Below are positions 45,401-51,760 of a stretch of 64,000 nucleotides of DNA, piece after piece. A model generated the notes under the pieces. That model saw only the letters and a list, made by a program, of their open reading frames with translations, had not been told where the DNA came from and made no database searches. The position numbers were made by a program, and so were the translations under genes. Numbering within the stretch: position 1 is the stretch's first letter; each line of letters starts with the position of its first letter. Source of the stretch: Dryobates pubescens (lineage: Eukaryota > Chordata > Aves > Piciformes > Picidae); NCBI RefSeq assembly GCF_014839835.1, contig NC_071624.1, forward strand, positions 22,728,612 to 22,792,611. The letters run 5' to 3'.

Positions 45401-45507
45401 AGCACTGAAAAGCCAGTCTAGATGTATGACTTACTTTGGCCAGGAACTGAAGTTGTCATAAAGCCAGTGCTGCCTCCAAATGAAGATCCAAAGGGTCTGT
45501 TAAACAT
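21451..45507 (-). CDS. NUP98: NUP98-like nucleoporin, stand-alone (no Nup96), ~728 aa, 16 coding exons
   Basis: FG nucleoporin that would line the pore, bind Rae1 and self-cleave. Coding exons, 5' to 3': 45435-45507, 44941-45059, 43133-43240, 41543-41711, 40212-40372, 39098-39226, 37936-38074, 36539-36592 (alternative upper edge 36605), 35231-35374, 33907-34031, 32166-32353, 28584-28819, 27407-27520, 24383-24521, 22613-22790, 21451-21561. They sum to 2187 bases, all phases agree and there is no internal stop. The order is: [12 protein letters not shown] start, GLFG/FG repeats, GLEBS segment ([17 protein letters not shown]), more FG repeats, the [12 protein letters not shown] linker, [14 protein letters not shown], and the S59 autoproteolytic domain ([41 protein letters not shown]). 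The end is [11 protein letters not shown] with the HF|S cleavage site, and a stop 35 codons later. Human NUP98 alone is about 920 aa, and its usual mRNA continues into Nup96. Here early FG exons, the KKLVLKNL exon and Nup96 are absent. It appears to be a diverged paralogue; a rearranged sole copy is the alternative. Confidence 0.88.
21711..22030 (+). mobile_element. Solo-LTR-like fragment, avian ERVL-type
   Basis: Starts TGTGGTGGGTTGAAATTTG. It shares AAGCAAATGAAAGCTGTGTT and a TTTACAATATTGACA-type core with the element at 56977. I read it as part of an old retroviral LTR without internal region. It lies in the last intron of the NUP98-like gene. Confidence 0.55.
22045..22467 (+). mobile_element. 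CR1: CR1 LINE 3' fragment
   Basis: Sense copy from GGAGCACAAGCTCTGTGAGG to an ATTGATTCTCTGATTCTATGA tail, in the last intron of the NUP98-like gene and antisense to it. Confidence 0.92.
22935..23036 (+). mobile_element. CR1: CR1 LINE internal fragment
   Basis: Short sense piece (GAAGAAGTTCTTCACAGAAA to CATCCCTGGAGG), cut on the right by the next CR1. Confidence 0.8.
23043..24155 (-). mobile_element. CR1: CR1 LINE, long antisense copy with RT core
   Basis: One of the longest copies. The minus strand reads [20 protein letters not shown] and [12 protein letters not shown], the reverse-transcriptase palm motifs. Tip at left (AATAACCAGGTTGG). Confidence 0.94.
24156..24285 (+). mobile_element. 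CR1: CR1 LINE 3' tip, sense half of head-to-head pair
   Basis: AAGAGGAGACTGGATGAGGC to CCAACCTGGTTAATTCTATT, joined directly to the 5' end of the preceding antisense copy. Confidence 0.88.
24592..25322 (-). mobile_element. CR1: CR1 LINE antisense copy
   Basis: Tip CATAGAATCAGTCAGGGTTG, body to [17 protein letters not shown]-coding reverse-transcriptase C-terminus. It is of the same subfamily as 15054-16000. Confidence 0.93.
25538..26078 (-). mobile_element. CR1: CR1 LINE, antisense half of pair
   Basis: Tip ATCACAGAATCATAGAATCA, ends at GTGGCCTAACCAGTGCTGGG and switches to a sense copy of another subfamily. Confidence 0.92.
26079..26341 (+). mobile_element. CR1: CR1 LINE, sense half of pair
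   Basis: TGGTTTCAAACTAGAGAACA to CCATTCTAGGATTCCATGA. It belongs to the second subfamily also seen at 20390-20845. Confidence 0.9.
26528..27140 (+). mobile_element. CR1: CR1 LINE 3' fragment
   Basis: Sense copy from GGCCAAGGGCACCAATGGCA to CAACCTTATTGGTTCTACGA. Confidence 0.93.
27571..28583. other. Intron of NUP98-like gene, no repeats recognised
   Basis: About 1 kb of sequence free of CR1, between the autoproteolytic domain exons and the TNP-linker exon. Confidence 0.6.
29095..29556 (+). mobile_element. CR1: CR1 LINE 3' fragment
   Basis: Diverged start (GGGGCTAGAGATTGTGTTTT) interrupted near 29160-29240, then a clear 3' UTR (CTACAACTACCTGAAGGGAG to CCAACCTGGTTATTTCTATT). Confidence 0.88.
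29557..29694. repeat. CR1-tail microsatellite (TTCTA/TTCCA)n
   Basis: About 27 pentamers of ATTCT, ATTCC and ATCCT in mixed order, following the CR1 3' end. Confidence 0.93.
30538..31025 (-). mobile_element. CR1: CR1 LINE 3' fragment
   Basis: Antisense copy (TATGGTTGGAAGGGACCTCA to TAATAGGGGCTCCAGAACTC). Confidence 0.92.
31615..31730 (+). mobile_element. CR1: CR1 LINE piece, sense arm of tail-to-tail palindrome
   Basis: GGGGTGGTGGAGTCACACCC to GATAGGTTGGCCTTGATC. It meets an antisense copy inside the shared CACCCAACACCATC motif. Confidence 0.85.
31731..32095 (-). mobile_element. CR1: CR1 LINE piece, antisense arm
   Basis: CACCCAACACCATCTAATTA to CAGGGCTTGTGCTCTAAACC. Confidence 0.9.
32097..32143 (+). 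mobile_element. CR1: CR1 LINE 3' tip
   Basis: TCTGAGGTCTTTTCCAACCT and ATTGATTCTATGATTCC, only about 20 bases from the splice donor of a NUP98-like exon at 32166. Confidence 0.75.
32400..33900. other. Intron of NUP98-like gene, no repeats recognised
   Basis: The longest stretch of the gene without recognisable CR1; no additional exon seen. Confidence 0.55.
34158..35213 (+). mobile_element. CR1: CR1 LINE, long sense copy
   Basis: Begins in the palm domain (VVCPRDQ region, then [20 protein letters not shown] and [12 protein letters not shown]) and continues to TCTTCCAACCTGGTCTATTC. It ends ten bases before the NUP98-like exon donor region at 35221-35231. Confidence 0.94.
35636..36436 (+). mobile_element. 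CR1: CR1 LINE sense copy
   Basis: Starts [14 protein letters not shown]-coding, ends ATGATCTTTGAGGTCTTTGG plus ATTCTGTGAT; about 100 bases from the next NUP98-like exon. Confidence 0.93.
36850..36915 (-). mobile_element. CR1: CR1 LINE 3' tip
   Basis: TATCACCAAGGTTGGAAGAG and CATCAAGTCTAACCTATAAT. The sequence after it is unidentified. Confidence 0.65.
38105..38640 (+). mobile_element. CR1: CR1 LINE, upstream ORF2 (endonuclease-RT linker) fragment
   Basis: CAGGGCCAACTTTGGCCTTT, ATCCCATGGGACAGGGAACT and AAGGACCACTTCTTCCAAGT match remembered CR1 ORF2 sequence upstream of the reverse transcriptase. It is the only piece here from that part of the element, and diverged. Confidence 0.7.
38805..39013 (+). 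mobile_element. CR1: CR1 LINE 3' fragment
   Basis: GCATGAGGAGAAAGTTCTTC to TCTTCCAACCCTGGTGATTC. Confidence 0.9.
39358..39966 (+). mobile_element. CR1: CR1 LINE sense copy lacking its 3' tip
   Basis: GTGCTACAGGCTGGGGTCAG to TTCAAGAGGGGGTTGGATGT, then stops short of the usual end. A 3'-truncated CR1 is unusual for target-primed insertion and suggests later deletion. Confidence 0.9.
40455..40520. repeat. (AGGAT)n pentanucleotide array
   Basis: Thirteen or so AGGAT units followed by AGAAC/AGAAT units, the reverse complement of a CR1 tail, on the left of a head-to-head CR1 pair. Confidence 0.95.
40540..40885 (-). mobile_element. CR1: CR1 LINE, antisense half of head-to-head pair
   Basis: Tip AATAGACCAGACCAAGCAGG, body to GAGCAAGAAGGTCTCCCCTT. 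Confidence 0.9.
40886..40935 (+). mobile_element. CR1: CR1 LINE 3' tip, sense half of pair
   Basis: AATGGTGTTGGGTGATAGGT and GGATTCAATGATCTATTC, then a long CTATC array. Confidence 0.8.
40936..41040. repeat. (CTATC)n/(CTATT)n pentanucleotide array
   Basis: Mirror partner of the AGGAT array at 40455-40520; CCTAT is its reverse complement, so the two arrays can pair. Confidence 0.95.
42003..42160 (-). mobile_element. CR1: CR1 LINE 3' fragment
   Basis: ATGGAATCACAGAATTGTTA to AGGCATGAGGCTTCCACCAC. Confidence 0.88.
42362..42440 (-). mobile_element. CR1: CR1 LINE 3' tip
   Basis: ACACAGAATCATAGAATGGT and GGTCATCTAGTCTGACCCCC, a different subfamily from its neighbours. Confidence 0.7.
42443..42800 (-). 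mobile_element. CR1: CR1 LINE 3' fragment
   Basis: TAGAATCATAGAAGTGTCAG to CACAAGAAGGTCTCCTTG. Confidence 0.9.
43133..43240 (-). other. GLEBS-motif exon of NUP98-like gene
   Basis: A 36-codon exon ending [12 protein letters not shown]-like sequence (here [18 protein letters not shown]). In human NUP98 this GLEBS segment binds Rae1/Gle2, and the next exon (41543-41711) begins with the same [14 protein letters not shown] continuation. It is the best conserved part of the N-terminal half, which suggests that Rae1 binding is retained. Confidence 0.85.
43983..44475 (-). mobile_element. CR1: CR1 LINE 3' fragment
   Basis: AAACACAGAACCAATAAGGT to TTGAATTGAGGGGCCC. Confidence 0.92.
44703..44820 (-). 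mobile_element. CR1: CR1 LINE 3' tip, older subfamily
   Basis: ATAGAATCACAGAATGATTT, AACTAGATCAGGCTGCCCAA. Confidence 0.8.
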
Positions 45508-45538
45508 TTTCAGGTCCTCTCAGGGATTTCCCCTAAGC
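45435..45538 (-). other. First coding exon of NUP98-like gene
   Basis: A splice acceptor (CTTTCCAG on the minus strand) at 45539-45546 precedes 31 bases of 5' UTR. The ATG at 45505-45507 begins [12 protein letters not shown], matching the MFNKSFGTPFGG start of human NUP98. So there is at least one upstream non-coding exon. Confidence 0.85.
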
Positions 45539-45569
45539 CTGGAAAGAATAATCCAGCTTTGATTTAAAT

Positions 45570-45755
45570 CTTATAGAGTCACAGAATTGTCAGGGTTGGA
45601 AGGGACCTCAAAGATTATCCAGTTAGAAGCCCCCTGCCATGGGCAGGGACACCTCACACTACAGCAGGTTGCTCACAGCCACATCCAGCCTGGCTGCAAA
45701 CACCTCCAGGCAGGAGGCTTCCACCACCTCCCTGGGCAACCTGTGCCAGTGTCTT
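45570..45755 (-). mobile_element. CR1: CR1 LINE 3' fragment
   Basis: TAGAGTCACAGAATTGTCAG to GGGCAACCTGTGCCAGTGTC, in the 5' intron of the NUP98-like gene. Confidence 0.88.
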
Positions 45756-45756
45756 G

Positions 45757-46004
45757 AAACTCATTTTTCATCTTCCTCACTGCTGACATAAGCCATCTGT
45801 GCAGGGGGTGTACATGTAAGGGGGGGAAACATGTCATAGGCAGCCCCCCCACAGCCAGTGGGGAAAGGGAGTTGTGGCTGGGAATTTAGGATAAAAGGAA
45901 GCTGTGTCCTCCAGCAATTTGAGAGACCCCACAGGGATCTGCCCTGTAGACTCTCCATTAATCTGAATAAAGTTTTACAGGACTCCTGTGTCTCCTTTGT
46001 GAAC
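45757..46004 (+). mobile_element. Probable solo LTR of an endogenous retrovirus
   Basis: Has a TATA-like GGATAAAAGGAAGC and, about 75 bases on, CTGAATAAAGTTTTACAGG followed by TGTGTCTCCTTTGTGAACA, the usual U3-R-U5 order of an LTR. No internal region is seen. Family and boundaries are uncertain. Confidence 0.5.
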
Positions 46005-46204
46005 ACCAGCCTCTACCAGCTGAAGTCTTCTGTACACCAAGCACATTTACAAAGCCTCACTTACTGTCATGTCAGGTTATGGCATGGCAGCTTTCAGCAT
46101 TTTAGCAGCCTTCAAACTCCAGTTAGGTTTTCCAGGAGGTTCAGCACTCAGGACAGCAATAAACTCCTGTCCAGTATTTTACCATTTGGTCACTAATCAC
46201 TCAA

Positions 46205-46290
46205 GTTCCAGCATGCCCAGATCCTTCCTGCAATAGAGGCTCCAGAACTGGATGCAGCAATCCAGGTGGGGTTTAACTAGAGCAGAGTAG
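46205..46290 (-). mobile_element. CR1: CR1 LINE, inverted internal segment
   Basis: Antisense internal CR1 (CTTCCTGCAATAGAGGCTCC) without its own tail, joined to the sense copy at 46291. Confidence 0.8.
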
Positions 46291-46752
46291 TGTCCAGAGA
46301 AGGGCCACAAAGATGAGCAGAGGGCTGGAGCTGCTCTGCTATGAGGATAGACTGAGGGAGTTGGGGCTGTTCAGTCTGGAGAAGAGAAGGCTCCCAGAAG
46401 ACCTAATTGTGGCCTTCCATTACCTGAAGGGGGCTACAAGAAAGCTGGGGAGGGACTTTTGAAGGTGTCAGGGAGGGATAGGACTGGGGGGATGGAGCAA
46501 AACTAGAAATGGGTAAATTCAGATTGGATGTTAGGAGGAACTTGTTCCCCATGAGGGTGGTGAGACACTGGCACAGATTGCTCAGGGAGGTGGTGGAAGC
46601 CTCATGCCTGGAAGTTTTGAAGGCCAGGCTGGATGTGGCTCTGGGCAACCTGAAGCAGTGTGAGGTGCCCCTGCCCATGGCAGGGGGGTTGGAACTGACT
46701 GATCCTTAAGGTCCCTTACAACCCTAACAATTCCATGATTCTGATTCTGTAA
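46291..46752 (+). mobile_element. CR1: CR1 LINE 3' fragment after 5' inversion
   Basis: GTGTCCAGAGAAGGGCCACA to ATTCCATGATTCTGATTCTG. The inverted segment on its left is the stretch that should precede it, the signature of twin priming. Confidence 0.9.
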
Positions 46753-47068
46753 GTTAAACTCCAAATCCCACACTTTTATGATTTAAGGCAGAACTTGTTA
46801 AGAACTTGGGAAGACTCAATTAGGAGTTCAATTGGGAGTTTATCAAGCAGGTAGTCTCGCATGCATGCAGATGAACCAGGACCTTCCCCAGACCTAAAGG
46901 CATAACATTCCTCTGAATTTGCAATCTCACCATTTCCCCTTCATCAATTACCTCTGCCCACGTTTGACAGCTTCTCTAAGGCTCCCCCAATTCCAGCTCC
47001 CATTGCATCCTGCTCACCCAGTGGAAGCAGGCACCCCACAGGACTCAGCACACAGCCCAGCACAGAAG

Positions 47069-47300
47069 TCACTGAACAGAGCGAAGTCACAAAGCAGAGG
47101 GAAGTCACTAAACAGAGAGAAGTCACTAAACAGAGGGAAGTCACTAAAGGAAGTCACTAAACAGAGGGAAGTCACTAAAAGTGAAGTGACTAAACCAGAG
47201 TGAAGTCACTAAGGGAAGGCACTGAAGAGAGGGAAGGCACTGAAGAGAGGGAAGGCACTGAACAGTGAACTCACTAAACAGAGGGAAGTCACTAAACCTA
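47069..47300. repeat. ~18-bp minisatellite GAAGTCACTAAACAGAGG
   Basis: About twelve variable units (GAAGTCACTAAACAGAGG, GAAGGCACTGAAGAGAGG). Confidence 0.93.
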
Positions 47301-47342
47301 CCTGCCCACCCATGAAATCTTAACTATTTGTTTCCCCAGACC

Positions 47343-47470
47343 CCCACATCATAGAATCAGAGAGTTGTCAGGGTTGGAAGGGACCTCAAGGATCATCCAG
47401 TTCCAACCCCGCTGCCACGGGCAGGGACACCTCACACTAGGTCAGGTTGCTCAGAGCCACATCCAGCCCG
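47343..47470 (-). mobile_element. CR1: CR1 LINE 3' tip
   Basis: CATAGAATCAGAGAGTTGTC to CAGAGCCACATCCAGCC. Confidence 0.85.
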
Positions 47471-47479
47471 GCACAGCCA

Positions 47480-47930
47480 AAGGCTGGCTTTGCGAAGCTG
47501 CAGCTATGCCACACACCCCTCCGGGCAGCGCCGAGCCCTCGGTTCTCGTCCAGGCTGCGGCGAAACAAACGCTGTCCTGCGGGCTCCCAGGACACGCCGC
47601 ACTCACCCTCACCTCCCGCGCTTGTGGCATCACCTCTGGGGTGAGGAAATGGGGAATCGCCCCCGTTTCAGGAATTAAGGCTCTGCTGGCAGAAGCCGTG
47701 CGACGGCCGTGGCGAGGCAGCGGCCAAGGCGGAGGGGAGCGCAGCCGCCCCGCGGCGGCGGCGGGCGCCAGGCCCCTGAGCTGCCCCAGGGCGAGGAAGG
47801 GCGGAGGAAATGGCGGGAAAAGCGCCCGAGGCTGCGCGCTGCGGCGGCAGCGGCCAAGGGCGGCCCCGGCCCCGGCCCCGGCCCCGGCCCCGGCCCCGGC
47901 CCCGCTCCTTGACAGCGCTTTGGGTCCTTA
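47480..47930 (-). promoter_or_regulatory. CpG island, likely NUP98-like promoter and 5' exon
   Basis: Dense CpG and high GC. A strong minus-strand donor (GGGAG|GTGAGG) at 47607-47612 could end a non-coding first exon of about 47613-47900, which would splice to the acceptor before 45538. The exon assignment is inference. Confidence 0.6.
47862..47903 (-). repeat. (GGGGCC)7 hexanucleotide repeat
   Basis: Seven uninterrupted GGCCCC units on the plus strand, i.e. GGGGCC in the sense direction of the NUP98-like gene, inside its CpG island. This is the same unit as the human C9orf72 repeat and can form G-quadruplexes. Confidence 0.95.
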
Positions 47931-47934
47931 GCCA

Positions 47935-48130
47935 AAGGCTGGCGCGTCTCAAATCAAAACACACAGTTCTGTGTACAGAAAAAACCCTAAACCAACAAAA
48001 ATTCCCGCAGAAACGGGGCTCTGTCAAGCATCCTCGGTTTGAACTTCGAGCCTGCTGGCGGCATCTCAAAACACCCAGTTTTGTGTGAAAAATTACCTCA
48101 GAATTGGGGTTCAGCATCCTCAATTCACCT
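47935..48130. repeat. Diverged ~115-bp tandem duplication
   Basis: CTGGCGCGTCTCAAATCAAA..CACAGTTCTGTG..AAGCATCCTC recurs as CTGGCGGCATCTCAAAACAC..CAGTTTTGTG..CAGCATCCTC about 115 bases later. Confidence 0.6.
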
Positions 48131-48397
48131 TAAAGCACACTCCAGTGCCTTTATTAGGATATATTATGGCTTTTTCACGTCCATTTGGGTCACTCTTTGG
48201 AACTTTTTCCCCCCTGTCAGTAGAGTGGTTTTTTTTTCAGGTAAATGAAGCCTAATCTTCATGTTCTGCTTGCTGAGGGACCCTGTCCCTCTGTAACGCT
48301 GGATATGGAGTGCTGCTGGGTGGCCCCCAGAATTTCAATGGCCTTTATAATTAGGGGAAGGTGGAGATTCGGTGTTTTCCAGACAGCCTGAGTTTTG

Positions 48398-48926
48398 TGC
48401 CCTGTGCTCAGCACTGCTTAGGCCACAGCTTGAGTCCTGTGTCCAGTTCTGGGCTCCTCAGGCTAGGAAAGATGTTGAGATGCTGGAAGGTGTCCAGAGA
48501 AGGGCAACAAAGCTGGGGAGGGGTCTGGAGCACAGCCCTGTGAGGAGAGGCTGAGGGAGCTGGGGTTGCTTAGCCTGCAGAAGAGGAGGCTCAGGGGAGA
48601 CCTTCTTGCTCTCTGCAACTCCCTGCAGGGAGGTTGTAGCCAGGTGGGGGTTGGTCTCTTCTCCCAGGCAAGCAGTGCCAGAACAAGAGGACACAGTCCC
48701 AAGCTGTAGCAGGGGAGGTTTAGGCTGGAGGTGAGGAAGAAATTCTTCCCAGAAAGAATAATTGACATTGGGATGTGCTGCCCAGGGAGGTGGTAAAGTC
48801 CCCATCCCTGGAGAAGTTTAGGAAGAGCCTGGATGAGGCACCTGGTGCCATGGTTTAGTTGATCAGATGGTGTTGGGTGATGGGTTGGACTGGATGATCT
48901 CTGAGTTATTTTCCAACCTGGTTAAT
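48398..48926 (+). mobile_element. CR1: CR1 LINE between the two CpG islands
   Basis: GTGCCCTGTGCTCAGCACTG to TTTCCAACCTGGTTAATTCT, inserted in the short divergent-promoter interval. Confidence 0.93.
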
Positions 48927-49055
48927 TCTATTCTATTCTATTCTATTCTATTCTATTCTATTCTATTCTATTCTATTCTATTCTATTCTATTCTATTCTG
49001 TTCCGTTCCGTTCCGTTCCAGTCCAGTCCAGTCCAGTCCAGTCCAGTCCAGTCCA
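48927..49055. repeat. Three-phase pentanucleotide array
   Basis: About 15 ATTCT units pass into three GTTCC-type units and then about seven AGTCC units, all in the same 5-bp register, grown from a CR1 tail. Confidence 0.95.
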
Positions 49056-49439
49056 TTCTAACTGCTGCCCTCCCTGGGGGCGCCGAGGGGCTTGATGCTG
49101 CCCCGACAGAGCTTCCCCCTCCATATGACGGCAGATTCAGCAGTTCTTTTCTGCCCGCTAGTGCTCTCCTCCCTGGTGAGTGTTGATCTGTCATTGCTTC
49201 CCTGGGGATAAAGTCATCCGACGAAGAGGAACGGAACCAAGTTCCGCTAGTGCTGTCTACCTTACGGTAAGAGTGTACTGAGAGAACTGGTGCCAGGGTG
49301 CACAGAAAACTCCCGTCGCTAGAGGTTGGTGTTCACACAGGAGAGGGGACAGAGGAGTCCTGTACATCTTTATTCGAATGAAGGGAAGGGTCACCAGGGC
49401 AGATCGCTGTGGAGGGAGTCTCTCACATTTCTGCTGGCT
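49056..49439. other. Intergenic spacer of the divergent gene pair
   Basis: No gene recognised. A minus-strand AATAAA lies near 49370-49376 without an identified transcript. Confidence 0.5.
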
Positions 49440-49730
49440 CTGCGGGGATCCCCCCAGATGCCACCCGCACTTGGCGGCGCTCCGTAATAAAGCAGCGCTG
49501 CTGTCCAGGCTAAGCCCAGCGCTGTGCGCTGATGCCGGGTCTCGGGGACAGTACCCCCGCGGGCCGCACGGCGGCGCTCGAAGGAACGGCCGCGCAGCTA
49601 TGGGCGGGGGGACTGCACAGGCAGCGCGCAGGCGCGGAGCGGGGCGGGTGAGGGGGCTGTGGGCTTTGCTGCCGCCGGCCGGGGGAGGACTTCAGGCTGT
49701 GGTCGAGGGGCAAAGGAACGTCTTTAGGGG
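49440..49730 (+). promoter_or_regulatory. CpG island, likely TDRD5-like promoter and 5' exon
   Basis: CpG-dense segment ending in GGAGCGGGGCGG|GTGAGG, a plausible donor of a non-coding first exon at 49647. The next exon's acceptor is at 50153-50154, just before the start codon. Confidence 0.6.
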
Positions 49731-50161
49731 ACAGTGACCCGATGGGGCAGAGCGGGTAATCCCCCGGCCTGAGCTCGGGGGCGCAGGGGGTTGTGTGGCA
49801 GCACTTGAGAAGGGTCTCTGGAGTGGCAGGGTTTGTGGAGGCCCGTCCCTGGGTGAGGGTTCAGAGGTGAAGCAGACCCTGGCGATACAGTGGCTGTGGG
49901 AGCTGTGCTCCCATAGGGACAGGCAGCAGGTGCAGGGGCAGGAGCACTCAGCTGGGGCCCAGGGGTGCCGGAGGGTGGCAGCTCCAGCAGGGCATCAGGG
50001 ATATACTGAGGTGGTTGGGAAGCAGCGGGCGGGGAGCCTGGCTTGCTGCCCTCTCCCCCACCGCCTATCAGCTGGTGAGGGCTGAAAAGTGTTTCGCCTG
50101 TATTGGAGGAGCTGCGGGACCAGGAGTTGTTTCCTGTCTTTGTTTCCTCGTCAGTGTGGCC

Positions 50162-51760
50162 ATGGCGAAGCAGGCACGGGTGCCAGAGGTGCTAAAGAAG
50201 GAGATCAGATCCCTGCTAATAGCTGCCAAAGCGGGGTTAACACCAGCAGAGCTGGAGGAGGTGTACCTGACCATGGTCGGCAAGCCTCTCCCTCTGTCTG
50301 CCCTGGGCTTCTGCTCCACCCTGGAGCTGATGGCAGGTATGCCTGATGTGGTCAGGATCTGCCCCTGTGAGAAAGGCACTTCTGTCCTGAAAGGTGAGGG
50401 GTTGTTGCCTTATGGGTGAAGTTGGTTTGAACCTCATACTGGTGTGAAGTGAGGCTGCTTCAAAATGGGGATGTGCAGGTCTCCTATCTCTGTCACTCCT
50501 TTTCTCATATAGCTTGGTTTGGTTTAATGTTTTTGATGTTTCTTCTTGTATTTAGATCTGCCTTTTTAAGTGTTTCTCCTCTTTTGTCCTGAAAAATCAC
50601 CCAGGCTTCTAGTTGGTTATATGTTTTGCCTTCTGCACTCAGAAGCTGCAGTGGCAGTTCTTAAGGGTGCCCTGGAACTGGTAAGCATCACTTGTACTGT
50701 AACTGCAGACTCCAGCAGGACCCAGGGATGGGGCCTCGGGGCAGAAGCTGTGTTTCCCTACCTGACCCCATGGAAAGTTTAGTGTGCATCAGTTAACCTT
50801 TTTTATTTTAACCTCTTTGTTGGGAGAAGAGCTCTGGAAACAGGAGGTGCAGAGAGTGGACTGGGAAGGGTGGAATGCTAGGGCTTTGGAGAGTGCCTCA
50901 TTAAGACAAGAAAAAGTTGTTAAAAAGCATGGGGAGACCTGGGCTGCTCTCCAGAGAGGCTTTGCTTGGGCAGGTGGGTGCTCTGTGGTGGGGATTCATT
51001 GTGACTCTGGCTGAGGGGAGCAATGAGCCATTCACTGTTTTCCCAGCGAAACTGACAGCAGCTGACTTTCCAGCTGAGATCCTGTACCCAAAAATGTTTG
51101 ACCCACCTGGATCTGGATTTATAGAGTTGAGAGGGCGGAATGGCTGTTGGCTGGTTGCAAGGGGAGAGGCAAAGTGGTTGCCCTGCTGGAAGTCAGCCCG
51201 AGTTCAGTGCGATTGCTTTCAAAGGAGACAGCTGCTGCTGAAAAGGTCCTGGGGGAGGAGAAACGGAAGGAAAGGAGAGGAGGTTTGCCTGCGTAGAGCT
51301 TTCAGTGGGATTAGCATGGCAACATAATAGTTTCTTTCTTTCTTTCTTTCTGCTGTAGCCATTGCAGATGAGACCACCAAAGGGCTTGCCAAGCTGGTTG
51401 CCAGGCAGAAAGGTGGCAAGGCGTGGAAGGGAGCTGCTGTGAAGGCAGACGCTGCTGCTTGCCCTCAGAGTCCCCAGCGCGTCCCTCGCAGGGGCAGGGC
51501 TCCTGTCCTGCCAGCCACGGTGAAGGCTGAGCTGCAGCACCTGCTGAGTTCCTCACCAGTTTTTCTCTCAGACTTTGACAAGGCCTTCTGCAGACACTTT
51601 GGCCAAGAGTTCCAGTACACACAGTATGGATTCTCCTCTCTCTCTGAGGTCCTCAGCAGTGTATCCGATACCATTACGGTCGTGCAGACGGCAGCAGGTT
51701 CTTTGCTGACCCTGAAGGACCTCCTGGCAAGTGAGATAGAGAAGGAAGGGATGCAGCAAG
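50162..51760 (+). other. LOTUS 1 and LOTUS 2 exons of TDRD5-like gene
   Basis: Two exons (50162-50393, 51359-51760) carry both LOTUS (OST-HTH) folds, joined by a basic linker ([15 protein letters not shown]) that is also seen between LOTUS 1 and 2 of TDRD5. LOTUS domains are known to bind Vasa-type helicases or RNA G-quadruplexes. Confidence 0.85.

Noticed and set aside
50015-50161. Upstream in-frame ATG extending the TDRD5-like protein by 49 codons
   Set aside because: A good splice acceptor at 50153-50154 separates it from the exon, and family alignment starts at 50162.
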